Below are positions 56,922-64,000 of a DNA stretch of 64,000 nucleotides, in pieces. The first letter of the stretch is position 1, and each line of letters starts with the position of its first letter. The position numbers were made by a program, and so were the translations under genes. Origin of the DNA: Sinorhizobium fredii USDA 205 (GTDB taxonomy: Bacteria > Pseudomonadota > Alphaproteobacteria > Rhizobiales > Rhizobiaceae); contig NZ_AUTC01000132.1 of the NCBI RefSeq assembly GCF_001461695.1, positions 1-64,000 on the forward strand. The letters are read 5' to 3'. The notes beneath the pieces are model-generated. The model did no database searches. It was not told where the DNA came from and was given only the letters and a program-made list of their open reading frames with translations.

Positions 56922-58574
56922 CTAATTCTTTCTGCCGTAGTCGGCGGCCGCCTGATCCGGCGAGATGTAGCCATTGGCGATATCGGCATCGATCGCCGCC
57001 GCCGGGCGCTTGGCCGTGTCCCCATAGCCCCCGCCGCCGGGGAGCTGAAGGACGAGCTTACGACCCGCCGGCACGAACTGCAGGCCCTTGCCCTTGAGCG
57101 TGGTGCCGTCGTCGAGCGACACAGAGCCGGCCGCACCGTCGCCCCCGCCATCGCGGCCCAGTGCCAGATGGCCAAGCCGGTCGAACATCGCGGAAAAGCG
57201 GAAGGCGTAGCCTTCGGCGGCGGCGATTTCGATCACCTGGCCGAGGCCGCCGCGCTGCTCGCCGGCGCCGCCGGAGCCTTCGCGCAGCTCCTTGCGCCAG
57301 ACAATGATCGGGCCGACATTCTCCGTCGCTTCGATCGGCATCGTATGGACGCCGCTCGGAAAGGCCGTGGCGTTGAGGCCGTCGAGCGACGGGCGGGCGC
57401 CGGTGCCACCGGAATTGAACATCAGGATTTCAGCACCTTTGCCACCGATCTCGTCGGAGACCGGGCGCACGCTCATGTGCAGGTTCCACAGCGCACTTGC
57501 GCCCTCGGCCGGGACCTTGCCGGGCAGCGCCTGGTGGAGTGCCCCGAGCACAAGGTCGGGCACGAAATGGCCGAGCACATGGCGCACCGCCACGGGCGCC
57601 GGCCGCTTGGCATTGAGAATGCAGCCTTCAGGTGCGACGACGTCGAAGGGCGCCAGCGAGGCGGCGTTGTTCGGGATCTCCGGCGCAACGACGCATTTGA
57701 TGCCATAGCAGGCATAGGCCTTGGCGTAGACGAGCGGCACGTTGATGCCAAACTTGCTCATCGCTGACGTGCCGCCAAAATCCACCAGCACGCCGTCGGC
57801 GCCAATCGTCAGCTTCGCGGCGAGATGGACCGGCTCGTCGTAGCCGTCGAGGTCGAGGCTGTAGGACCAGCTTCCGTGCGGAAGGTTTCTGAGCCGTTCC
57901 AGCGTCGCTTCGCGGCTGTGCTTGAGAATGAATGAGCCGATCGTGCCAAGGTCTTCGAGGTTGAATTCCGTCAGCATGTCGACGAGGCGGCGATGGCCGG
58001 TTTCGTTGCAGGCGGCGAGCGCATAGAAATCGCCCACCACCTTGTCGTTTTCGCGGACATTGTTGCGGACGATATGAATGAGCGTGCGGTTTACCTCGCC
58101 CCGATCGAAGAACTTCATGATCGGGATGAACAGGCCTTCCTCGTAGACTTCGCGCGCATCCGGGCCGAAGCCGCGGCCGCCGACATCGACGACATGCGCG
58201 GTGGAGGCGAAATAGCCGACCAGCTTGCCATGGTGGAAGGAGGGCGTGACGACGGTGATGTCGTGGAGATGTCCGGTGCCCTTCCAGGGATCGTTGGTGA
58301 TGTAGACATCACCCTCGAAGATGTTTTCCGGGCCGATGTCGTTGATGAAGTGCGCGACGGATTCGGCCATGGCGTTGACGTGGCCCGGCGTGCCGGTGAC
58401 CGCCTGGGCGAGCATCCGCCCTTCGAGGTCGAAGATACCGGCCGAAAGGTCGCCGGCCTCGCGCACGCTGGTCGAAAACGCGGTGCGGATCAGGGTTTGC
58501 GCCTGCTCCTCGACGACGGAGATCAGCCGGTTCCACATCACCTGCATGTGGATGTCGATTAGGGTTTCACTCAT
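56922..58574 (-). CDS. hyuB: hydantoinase/oxoprolinase family B subunit
   Basis: 550 residues, HyuB-type. Typical blocks: MQVMWNRLISVVEEQAQTLI, GHVNAMAESVAHFI, DVYITNDPWKGTGHLHDITV, CVVAPEIPNNAASLAPFDVV and the glycine-rich LVLQLPGGGGYGDTAKR near the C-terminus. With HyuA it forms an ATP-dependent enzyme opening a cyclic amide (N-methylhydantoin, 5-oxoproline) or carboxylating a ketone in relatives. It starts 13 bp after the hyuA stop. Confidence 0.9.
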   Translation of the reverse strand: MSETLIDIHMQVMWNRLISVVEEQAQTLIRTAFSTSVREAGDLSAGIFDLEGRMLAQAVTGTPGHVNAMAESVAHFINDIGPENIFEGDVYITNDPWKGTGHLHDITVVTPSFHHGKLVGYFASTAHVVDVGGRGFGPDAREVYEEGLFIPIMKFFDRGEVNRTLIHIVRNNVRENDKVVGDFYALAACNETGHRRLVDMLTEFNLEDLGTIGSFILKHSREATLERLRNLPHGSWSYSLDLDGYDEPVHLAAKLTIGADGVLVDFGGTSAMSKFGINVPLVYAKAYACYGIKCVVAPEIPNNAASLAPFDVVAPEGCILNAKRPAPVAVRHVLGHFVPDLVLGALHQALPGKVPAEGASALWNLHMSVRPVSDEIGGKGAEILMFNSGGTGARPSLDGLNATAFPSGVHTMPIEATENVGPIIVWRKELREGSGGAGEQRGGLGQVIEIAAAEGYAFRFSAMFDRLGHLALGRDGGGDGAAGSVSLDDGTTLKGKGLQFVPAGRKLVLQLPGGGGYGDTAKRPAAAIDADIANGYISPDQAAADYGRKN

Positions 58575-58587
58575 GGTCAGGAACCTT

Positions 58588-60669
58588 TCAGCGGCGCGTG
58601 ACGAGAAGGCAGCCGTCCGCCTGGACGGTGGCGACGAAGGAGGAGGTGAGCACGGTCGAGGTTTCGCGCTCGACGATCACCGCCGGGCCGGAAACGACGT
58701 CACCGGGGGAAAGCTTCTCGCGTTCGTGGATGCCTGCCTCGAGGAACGCTCTCTGCCCGACATCGAACAGGCGGCGGTGTTTGCCGGGCTCGGCATTGCG
58801 GCGTCGGCCGACGGCTTCGACCCGCGCAACTTCGGGGAGGGCCGAGCTTGCCTTGACGGCCCAACTGACGATCTCGATGTCGAGGCCCTCGATCGCCCGG
58901 CCGAAGAAGCGTGCGTAGGCCTCCTCGAAAAGCGCCCGGATGTGCTCGGCACTCGCCGCATCGAAATGCTCGAAGGGCAGGGCAACGGGAATGTCCCAGC
59001 CCTGGCCGGCATAGCGCATGAAGACAGCGCGTTCGATGACCGGATCGGCAGTGTCGAGGCCACCGGCGACGAAGCTCAGCGCCTCGCTCTTCATCGCGGC
59101 CATCAGCCGGTTGGCGCCGTCGACGTCGAAGCGCGAGAGATTGAACACGGCGCTGCGGACCGACTCGTAGCCGAACGGTGCCCGCAGGAAACCGATCGCC
59201 GACCCGACGCCGGCGCCGGGCGGCACGAGGAAGGTCGAGATCCCCATCTTCTCGCAGAGCCGTGCCGCATGCAGCGGGCCAGCGCCGCCGAAGGTGATCA
59301 TGGTGAAGTCGGAGATGTCCTTGCCGTTTTCCACGGTGTGAACGCGGCCGGCATTGGCCATGTTCTCGTCGACCATTTCGCAGGTTCCGTATGCCGCTCC
59401 TTCCGCGTCGAGGCCGAGACCTGCGCCGATCTCACGGTCCATCGCGTCGCGCGAGGCGGCAACCGAAAGAGGGATCGCGCCGCCGGCGAAATTGTCGGGA
59501 TCGAGCTTGCCGAGCAGCAGATCGGCGTCGGTGACGGTCGGCTTGAGGCCGCCGCGCTGGTAGCAGGCCGGGCCCGGTTCGGACGCGGCGCTGTGCGGCC
59601 CGACACGAATCTGGCGCATGACGTCGACGCTCGCGATCGAGCCGCCGCCGGCGCCGATCTCGACCATCTCCACCACCGGAATGGAGATCGGCATGCCGCT
59701 GCCCTTGCGGAAACGGTAGGTGCGCGCCACCTCGAAGGTCTTCGCCGTCTTCGGCACCTGGTTCTCGATCAGGCAGATCTTTGCCGTCGTGCCGCCCATG
59801 TCGAAGGAAAGGACGGTGTCGAGCCCGTGGCGGCGGGCGATGTCGGCCGCGAAGATCGCGCCGCCGGCAGGGCCCGATTCGACGAGCCGTACCGGAAACT
59901 CGGCCGCACTTTCAACCGAGACGATGCCGCCGCCCGAATGGATCATGTACACCGGGCAGCCGACGCCGATCTCCTTCAGCGAGACGACGAGCCGGTCGAG
60001 ATAGGACTTGATCGCCGGCTTCACATAGGCGTTGGCGCAGACGGTGTTGAAGCGCTCGAATTCGCGCATCTGCGGCGAGACATCCGAGGAAATCGAGACG
60101 GAGACCTGCGGCAAGCGCTTAAGGATCGCATCGCGCACCGCAGCCTCATGCGCGCCGTTGGCATAGGCATGTATGAAGCCGATGGCGACGCTCTCGTATT
60201 CGCCTTTGGCGACCTGGTCGACAACGCGAGCGACGGACGCCGCGTCGAGCGGCTGCAAAACCTCACCCGCCGCGTTCATGCGTTCGCGGACGGTGAAGCG
60301 ATCGGCACGCTGGATCAGCGCCGGGGGCAGCGAAATGTTGAGGTCGTACTGCTCGAAGCGGTTCTCGGTACGCATTTCGAGCACATCGCGGAACCCTTCG
60401 GTGGTGATGAAAGCCGTCTTCGCGCCACGACGTTCGATCAGCGCGTTGGTCGCCAGCGTGGTTCCATGGATCAGGATGTCGATGTCCGAAAGCGCGATGC
60501 CAGCCGCCTCGGCGACCGCCTTGACGCCCTTCAGGATGGCGCGCTCGGGCGCGGTGTAGTCGGTCAGAACCTTGGTCGAGTGGAGCGTCCCATCGAGGTC
60601 AAGGGCGATGTCCGTAAACGTCCCGCCGATGTCGACTCCGACGCGGCAGTTCCGAGAAGCGCTTGTCAC
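58588..60669 (-). CDS. hyuA: hydantoinase/oxoprolinase family A subunit
   Basis: 693 residues, HyuA-type with the ASKHA ATPase core: phosphate-1 motif VGVDIGGTFTDIALD with Asp13, IHGTTLATNALIERRGAKTA, central VLSFDMGGTTAKICLIENQV and FGGAGPLHAARLCE. These enzymes couple ATP hydrolysis to amide ring opening. Exact substrate cannot be read; N-methylhydantoin, hydantoin and 5-oxoproline are the family precedents. First gene of a six-gene operon and divergent from a branched-chain-type ABC transporter, which probably imports the substrate. Confidence 0.92.
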   Translation of the reverse strand: MTSASRNCRVGVDIGGTFTDIALDLDGTLHSTKVLTDYTAPERAILKGVKAVAEAAGIALSDIDILIHGTTLATNALIERRGAKTAFITTEGFRDVLEMRTENRFEQYDLNISLPPALIQRADRFTVRERMNAAGEVLQPLDAASVARVVDQVAKGEYESVAIGFIHAYANGAHEAAVRDAILKRLPQVSVSISSDVSPQMREFERFNTVCANAYVKPAIKSYLDRLVVSLKEIGVGCPVYMIHSGGGIVSVESAAEFPVRLVESGPAGGAIFAADIARRHGLDTVLSFDMGGTTAKICLIENQVPKTAKTFEVARTYRFRKGSGMPISIPVVEMVEIGAGGGSIASVDVMRQIRVGPHSAASEPGPACYQRGGLKPTVTDADLLLGKLDPDNFAGGAIPLSVAASRDAMDREIGAGLGLDAEGAAYGTCEMVDENMANAGRVHTVENGKDISDFTMITFGGAGPLHAARLCEKMGISTFLVPPGAGVGSAIGFLRAPFGYESVRSAVFNLSRFDVDGANRLMAAMKSEALSFVAGGLDTADPVIERAVFMRYAGQGWDIPVALPFEHFDAASAEHIRALFEEAYARFFGRAIEGLDIEIVSWAVKASSALPEVARVEAVGRRRNAEPGKHRRLFDVGQRAFLEAGIHEREKLSPGDVVSGPAVIVERETSTVLTSSFVATVQADGCLLVTRR

Positions 60670-60799
60670 TGTTCAGTTCCCCATCGTTCGCTGCTTTTGA
60701 GCCGCCGTTCCATCCAGCCGCCATCCGAGAAGAGATGACTCCCACGGGTGCTGCGGCAAGGGCAAGAGGCAACAAAATTATTCCGCTTGACGCAGAAGT

Positions 60800-60818
60800 C
60801 ATATGTCACTTATCATAC
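60800..60818 (+). promoter_or_regulatory. candidate GntR operator, site 3
   Basis: CATATGTCACTTATCATAC in the 316 bp hyuA/transporter divergent region, 131 bp from hyuA and 167 bp from the binding-protein start. Its complement, GTATGATAAGTGACATATG, matches site 1 at 14 of 19 positions. A further overlapping inverted repeat, CACTT-N7-AAGTG, spans 60807-60823. The rest of the gap holds no gene. Confidence 0.55.
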
Positions 60819-60985
60819 AAGTGTCAACTGGAAAGAGCGGTCCTGTTGGAACTTCAAATCCGGTGGAGGAGAAAACGGAGGGCGGCGGTTTCAGGCCGCA
60901 TTCGGCAATCGCTGCGCCGGCACGCGGGAGACAACCCGCGGCAGGAAAGAATTATCGTCAGATCAATTCAGAGGGAAATAAGTCA

Positions 60986-62110
60986 ATGAAATCAATAGGA
61001 AAATTTCTTGCCGCAACGAGCCTCGCCGGCTCGCTGCTCGCCGCGTCGTCGGCCTTTTCGGCAGAGACGATCAAGATCGGCGTTGCAGGCCCCATGACGG
61101 GTGCCAATGCCACTTTCGGCGAGCAGGTCTGGACCGGCGCTTCGGCCTACGTCAATGAAGTGAACGCGGCAGGCGGTATCGACGGCAAGCAGATAGAGCT
61201 CGTCAAGGGCGATGACGCCTGCGAGCCCAAGCAGGCGGTGGCGGTCGCCAACCGCTTCGTCGACCAGGACAAGGTGAAAGCCGTCGTCGGCCACTTCTGC
61301 TCGTCGAGCACGATCCCCGCATCCGAAATCTATGCCGACGCAGGCATCCTCACGGTGACGCCCTCGTCGACCAACCCGATCGTGACCGACCGCGACCTCG
61401 ACACGATGTTCCGCACCTGCGGGCGCGACGACCAGCAGGCCGTCGTCGCCGGCGGCTTCATCCTCGACACGCTGAAGCTCGACAAGGTGGCGCTGATCCA
61501 CGACAAGGACACCTATGGCCAGGGTCTTGTCGATGCCTTGAAGAAGACCCTCGCCGAACGCGGCGTCGAGCCGGTGCTTTACGAGGGCCTGACGCGTGGC
61601 GAGCGGGACTTCAATGCCCTTGTGACGAAGATCAAGAGCTCGGGCGCGACCGCCGTCTATTTCGGCGGGCTCATTCCTGAAGCAGGGCCGCTCATCCGCC
61701 AGATCCACGAGCAGGGACTTGCCGTGAAGTTCGTCAGCGGCGACGCGCTCGCCCAGACGGAGATCGTCTCCGCCGCTGGCGGCCCGCAGTTCCTGAAGGA
61801 CGTCTATTACTCCTCGGCCGCCGATCCGAAGCAGGACCCGGATACCGCCGAGGCCCAGGAGGCATTGAAGAAGGCCAACATTGCCCCGGACAACTACACG
61901 CTGTTCGGCTATGCCAGTGCCCAGACCATCGTCGCTGCGCTGAAGGGCAGCAACAATGGCGAAACGGAGGCTCAGGTCGATTGGCTCCGCAACAACGCGG
62001 TCAAGACGGCCGTCGGCAACCTCGCCTGGAACGAAAAGGGCGACGTTAAGGACTTCAAGTTCGTCTTCTACAGCTTCGACGACAAGGGCGCCCCCGTCGC
62101 CGCCAATTGA
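60986..62110 (+). CDS. branched-chain-amino-acid-type ABC transporter binding protein
   Basis: 374 residues. A signal peptide (FLAATSLAGSLLAASSAFSA, cut before ETI) precedes a type I periplasmic binding fold: KIGVAGPMTGANATFGEQVW, VNAAGGIDGKQIELVKGDDA, VVGHFCSSSTIPASEIYADA. This is the Leu/Ile/Val-BP family, whose members also bind amides, urea and aromatic acids. The ATG at 60986 has GAGGGAA upstream; a 61-codon in-frame upstream extension crosses the operator and is rejected. The divergent hyu operon suggests a cyclic amide or amino acid substrate. Confidence 0.92.
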   Translation: MKSIGKFLAATSLAGSLLAASSAFSAETIKIGVAGPMTGANATFGEQVWTGASAYVNEVNAAGGIDGKQIELVKGDDACEPKQAVAVANRFVDQDKVKAVVGHFCSSSTIPASEIYADAGILTVTPSSTNPIVTDRDLDTMFRTCGRDDQQAVVAGGFILDTLKLDKVALIHDKDTYGQGLVDALKKTLAERGVEPVLYEGLTRGERDFNALVTKIKSSGATAVYFGGLIPEAGPLIRQIHEQGLAVKFVSGDALAQTEIVSAAGGPQFLKDVYYSSAADPKQDPDTAEAQEALKKANIAPDNYTLFGYASAQTIVAALKGSNNGETEAQVDWLRNNAVKTAVGNLAWNEKGDVKDFKFVFYSFDDKGAPVAAN

Positions 62111-62119
62111 TGATCAGCG

Positions 62120-62147
62120 TGCCGGTCGGCCAGGTAGCCGACCGGCA
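62120..62147 (+). other. hairpin between binding-protein and permease genes
   Basis: A perfect 11 bp stem, TGCCGGTCGGC with GCCGACCGGCA, around CAGGTA, 9 bp after the stop of the binding-protein gene and 33 bp before the permease. No T-tract follows. Confidence 0.6.
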
Positions 62148-62180
62148 TTCTCCTATCGTCATTGCGGAAAGGGGTTCGCC

Positions 62181-63098
62181 ATGGACTTTTACATTCTCGC
62201 CCAGCAGCTGGTGAACGGCATCACTCTGGGCTCCATATACGGCCTGATCGCGGTGGGCTACACCATGGTCTACGGCGTCATCAGAATGATCAATTTCGCC
62301 CATGGCGACGTCTATATGGTGTCGGCCTATGTCGCGGCAATCACGCTCGCCGTCCTTCACTCTTTCGGCGTCGATTCCGTGCCGTTTGCCATTATCTCCG
62401 TGCTGGTCGTCACCTGTTTCATCACCGGCGTCTATGGCTGGACGATCGAGCGGGTTGCCTATCGGCCGCTGCGCGGCTCCACCAAGCTCGCCCCGTTGAT
62501 CTCGGCGATCGGCATTTCGCTGATGCTGCAGAGCTACGTCCAGGTCGCGCAAGGCGCGCGCGATCAGGGCGTACCGGTCCTTGTCAGCGGCGCATTGCGC
62601 TTGGGAACGGACAAGGACTTCGCGCAGATAACCTACATGCAGCTCGTCATCCTTGTGGCCTCTTTCGTCGCCATGGCGATCCTGACCTATCTCATCTCCT
62701 ACACGACGCTCGGGCGCCAATGCCGGGCGACGCAGCAGAACCGGCATATATCCGCGGTCCTTGGGGTGAATACCGACCGCATCATCTCCTCCGTCTTCGT
62801 CATCGGTGCCGCGACGGCTGCCGTCGGCGGCGTGCTCGTCACCTTCAACTACGGGTCGTTCAACTTCTTCATCGGGTTCGTCATGGGTATCAAGGCGTTC
62901 ACCGCCGCCGTGCTCGGCGGCATCGGCTCGCTGCCGGGCGCAATCCTCGGTGGCCTGGTGCTCGGCCTGACCGAGGCGCTGTTCGCCGGCTATGTCAGCA
63001 CGGACTACAAGGATGTCTTCGCCTTCGCGCTCCTCATCGTCATCCTCTTCTTCCGTCCCTACGGCCTGCTCGGACGTCCGGAAATCCAGAAGGTGTAG
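62181..63098 (+). CDS. branched-chain-type ABC transporter permease (LivH-like)
   Basis: 305 residues, about eight membrane segments. The N-terminal QQLVNGITLGSIYGLIAVGY and MINFAHGDVYMVSAYVA blocks and the C-terminal GFVMGIKAFTAAVLGGIGSL with PGAILGGLVLGL are LivH hallmarks. The ATG follows GGAAAGGGG. It pairs with the LivM-like permease starting 4 bp after its stop. Confidence 0.92.
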   Translation: MDFYILAQQLVNGITLGSIYGLIAVGYTMVYGVIRMINFAHGDVYMVSAYVAAITLAVLHSFGVDSVPFAIISVLVVTCFITGVYGWTIERVAYRPLRGSTKLAPLISAIGISLMLQSYVQVAQGARDQGVPVLVSGALRLGTDKDFAQITYMQLVILVASFVAMAILTYLISYTTLGRQCRATQQNRHISAVLGVNTDRIISSVFVIGAATAAVGGVLVTFNYGSFNFFIGFVMGIKAFTAAVLGGIGSLPGAILGGLVLGLTEALFAGYVSTDYKDVFAFALLIVILFFRPYGLLGRPEIQKV

Positions 63099-63102
63099 CC
63101 CC

Positions 63103-64000
63103 ATGGACAACGCAAAGATTCCAGCAAAGCTGCTCAAGGAGGCAGTCTTCACATTCGTCCTGTCCCTGATCGTCTTCGGGCCGATCTCCGGCCTCGTCCT
63201 TACCGGCTTCACCGTCGAGAACAAGCTCGCGCGGCCGTTGATCATCGCGTCGGTGGTGACCATCGGGCGGGTGCTGTTCACGCTGTTTCTCGAAACATCC
63301 CTTGGGCGCCGGCTGATCGCCAGGATGGCGGGGACTGCCGGCAGCGGCGTCACTGTCGAGAGCGGCAACGAGCGCTTTCCCTATGCCGCCGTGGCGATCG
63401 CCTTCGCCGTTGGTCTCGCCTTTCCGCTCATGGCCGACGAATACTGGCTGGGCGTCGCGATCCTCGCGCTGATCTACGTGCTGCTCGGGCTCGGCCTCAA
63501 TATCGTCGTGGGCCTTGCCGGCCTCCTCGATCTCGGCTTCGTGGCCTTCTATGCGGTCGGGGCCTATCTGCTGGCGCTCGGCGCGCAATATCTTGGCCTC
63601 GGCTTCTGGGGGGCGCTTGCATTGGCGCCGCTCATCGCCGCCTTCTGCGGCATGGTGCTGGCCTTTCCCGTGCTGCGCATGCATGGCGACTACCTCGCGA
63701 TCGTGACGCTGGGCTTCGGGGAGATCATTCGCCTGGTGCTCAACAACTGGCTCGACTTCACTGGCGGCCCGAACGGCGCCGCCGTACCGGCGCCAACCTT
63801 CTTAGGTCTGGAGTTCACCCGCACGGCGCGCCAGGGAGGCACCCCGTTTCATGAGTTCTTCGGCATTTCCTATAGCGCCGACTACAAGTTCTGGTTCATC
63901 TACCTTGTGCTGTTCCTCGTCGTCGCAGCGGTCATTTATGTCGTCAACCGGTTGAAATCGATGCCGATTGGCCGGCTCTGGGAGGCGCTGCGCGAAGACG
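63103..64000 (+). CDS. branched-chain-type ABC transporter permease (LivM-like), partial
   Basis: The frame opens at ATG 63103 and runs off the window end after 299 codons without a stop. LivM features: an N-terminal pair of helices (FTFVLSLIVFGPISGLVLTG), then GLGLNIVVGLAGLLDLGFVA, FYAVGAYLLALGAQYLGLGF, YLAIVTLGFGEIIRLVLNNW and the start of the cytoplasmic loop RLWEALRED. The two ATPase genes (LivG, LivF types) are expected just beyond the window. Confidence 0.9.
   Translation, partial: MDNAKIPAKLLKEAVFTFVLSLIVFGPISGLVLTGFTVENKLARPLIIASVVTIGRVLFTLFLETSLGRRLIARMAGTAGSGVTVESGNERFPYAAVAIAFAVGLAFPLMADEYWLGVAILALIYVLLGLGLNIVVGLAGLLDLGFVAFYAVGAYLLALGAQYLGLGFWGALALAPLIAAFCGMVLAFPVLRMHGDYLAIVTLGFGEIIRLVLNNWLDFTGGPNGAAVPAPTFLGLEFTRTARQGGTPFHEFFGISYSADYKFWFIYLVLFLVVAAVIYVVNRLKSMPIGRLWEALRED

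Overview
The window looks like accessory-replicon DNA (megaplasmid or chromid style) of a Rhizobiaceae bacterium, most likely Sinorhizobium/Ensifer. The evidence is high GC with compact ATGA-overlapping operons, a lac gene set (lacEFGZK, lacR) next to an agp/agaL alpha-galactoside locus as in S. meliloti, the matABC/matR malonate locus with its known operator, a TPP-riboswitch thiCOSGE operon, a RIME-type mosaic repeat and a second rhizobial hairpin repeat. I saw no rRNA, tRNA, CRISPR array or complete insertion sequence.

Layout. 1-6.4 kb is an eroded accessory stretch: the head of a broken hsp20, a pterin dehydratase with a small upstream ORF, an HxlR regulator divergent from a DUF1326 protein, then a graveyard of toxin-antitoxin genes (a frameshifted DUF5615-type toxin beside its intact DUF433-type antitoxin, a nucleotidyltransferase-HEPN gene with an in-frame stop, and a FitAB remnant). 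6.4-14.9 kb is the lactose operon lacEFGZK read leftward, with an intact vapBC between it and lacR. 14.9-25.3 kb is the alpha-galactoside locus: agpT divergent from agaL1-agpABCD-agaL2. 25.4-32.6 kb is the malonate locus matA-matB-matC plus an exported alpha/beta hydrolase, divergent from matR. 32.9-33.6 kb is an intact Phd/PIN toxin-antitoxin pair. 33.9-38.5 kb is thiamine biosynthesis behind a TPP riboswitch. 38.7-42.1 kb is a LysR regulator divergent from an MFS exporter, an SDR and a Tat-exported cyclophilin-fold protein. 42.1-46.2 kb holds a degraded ORF, a Bfd-like ferredoxin flanked by direct repeats, an MBL-fold hydrolase and a membrane class III nucleotide cyclase.

46.4-64 kb appears to be one regulated catabolic island. 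Two SDRs diverge from a YdiJ-type FAD/Fe-S D-2-hydroxyacid dehydrogenase followed by a FadR-type GntR regulator. A six-gene leftward operon (hyuA, hyuB, PLP aminotransferase, uronate-dehydrogenase-like SDR, FAD amine oxidase, TPP enzyme) diverges from a branched-chain-amino-acid-type ABC transporter. Near-identical operator-like sites lie at all three relevant promoters, so I infer one GntR regulon for uptake, ring or amide opening and oxidation of an unidentified nitrogenous compound. This is the best candidate for an undescribed system here.

A recurrent architectural signal is a perfect 10-11 bp GC-rich hairpin without a T-tract directly after each of the three binding-protein genes that are followed by permease genes (lacE, agpA and the branched-chain-type one).
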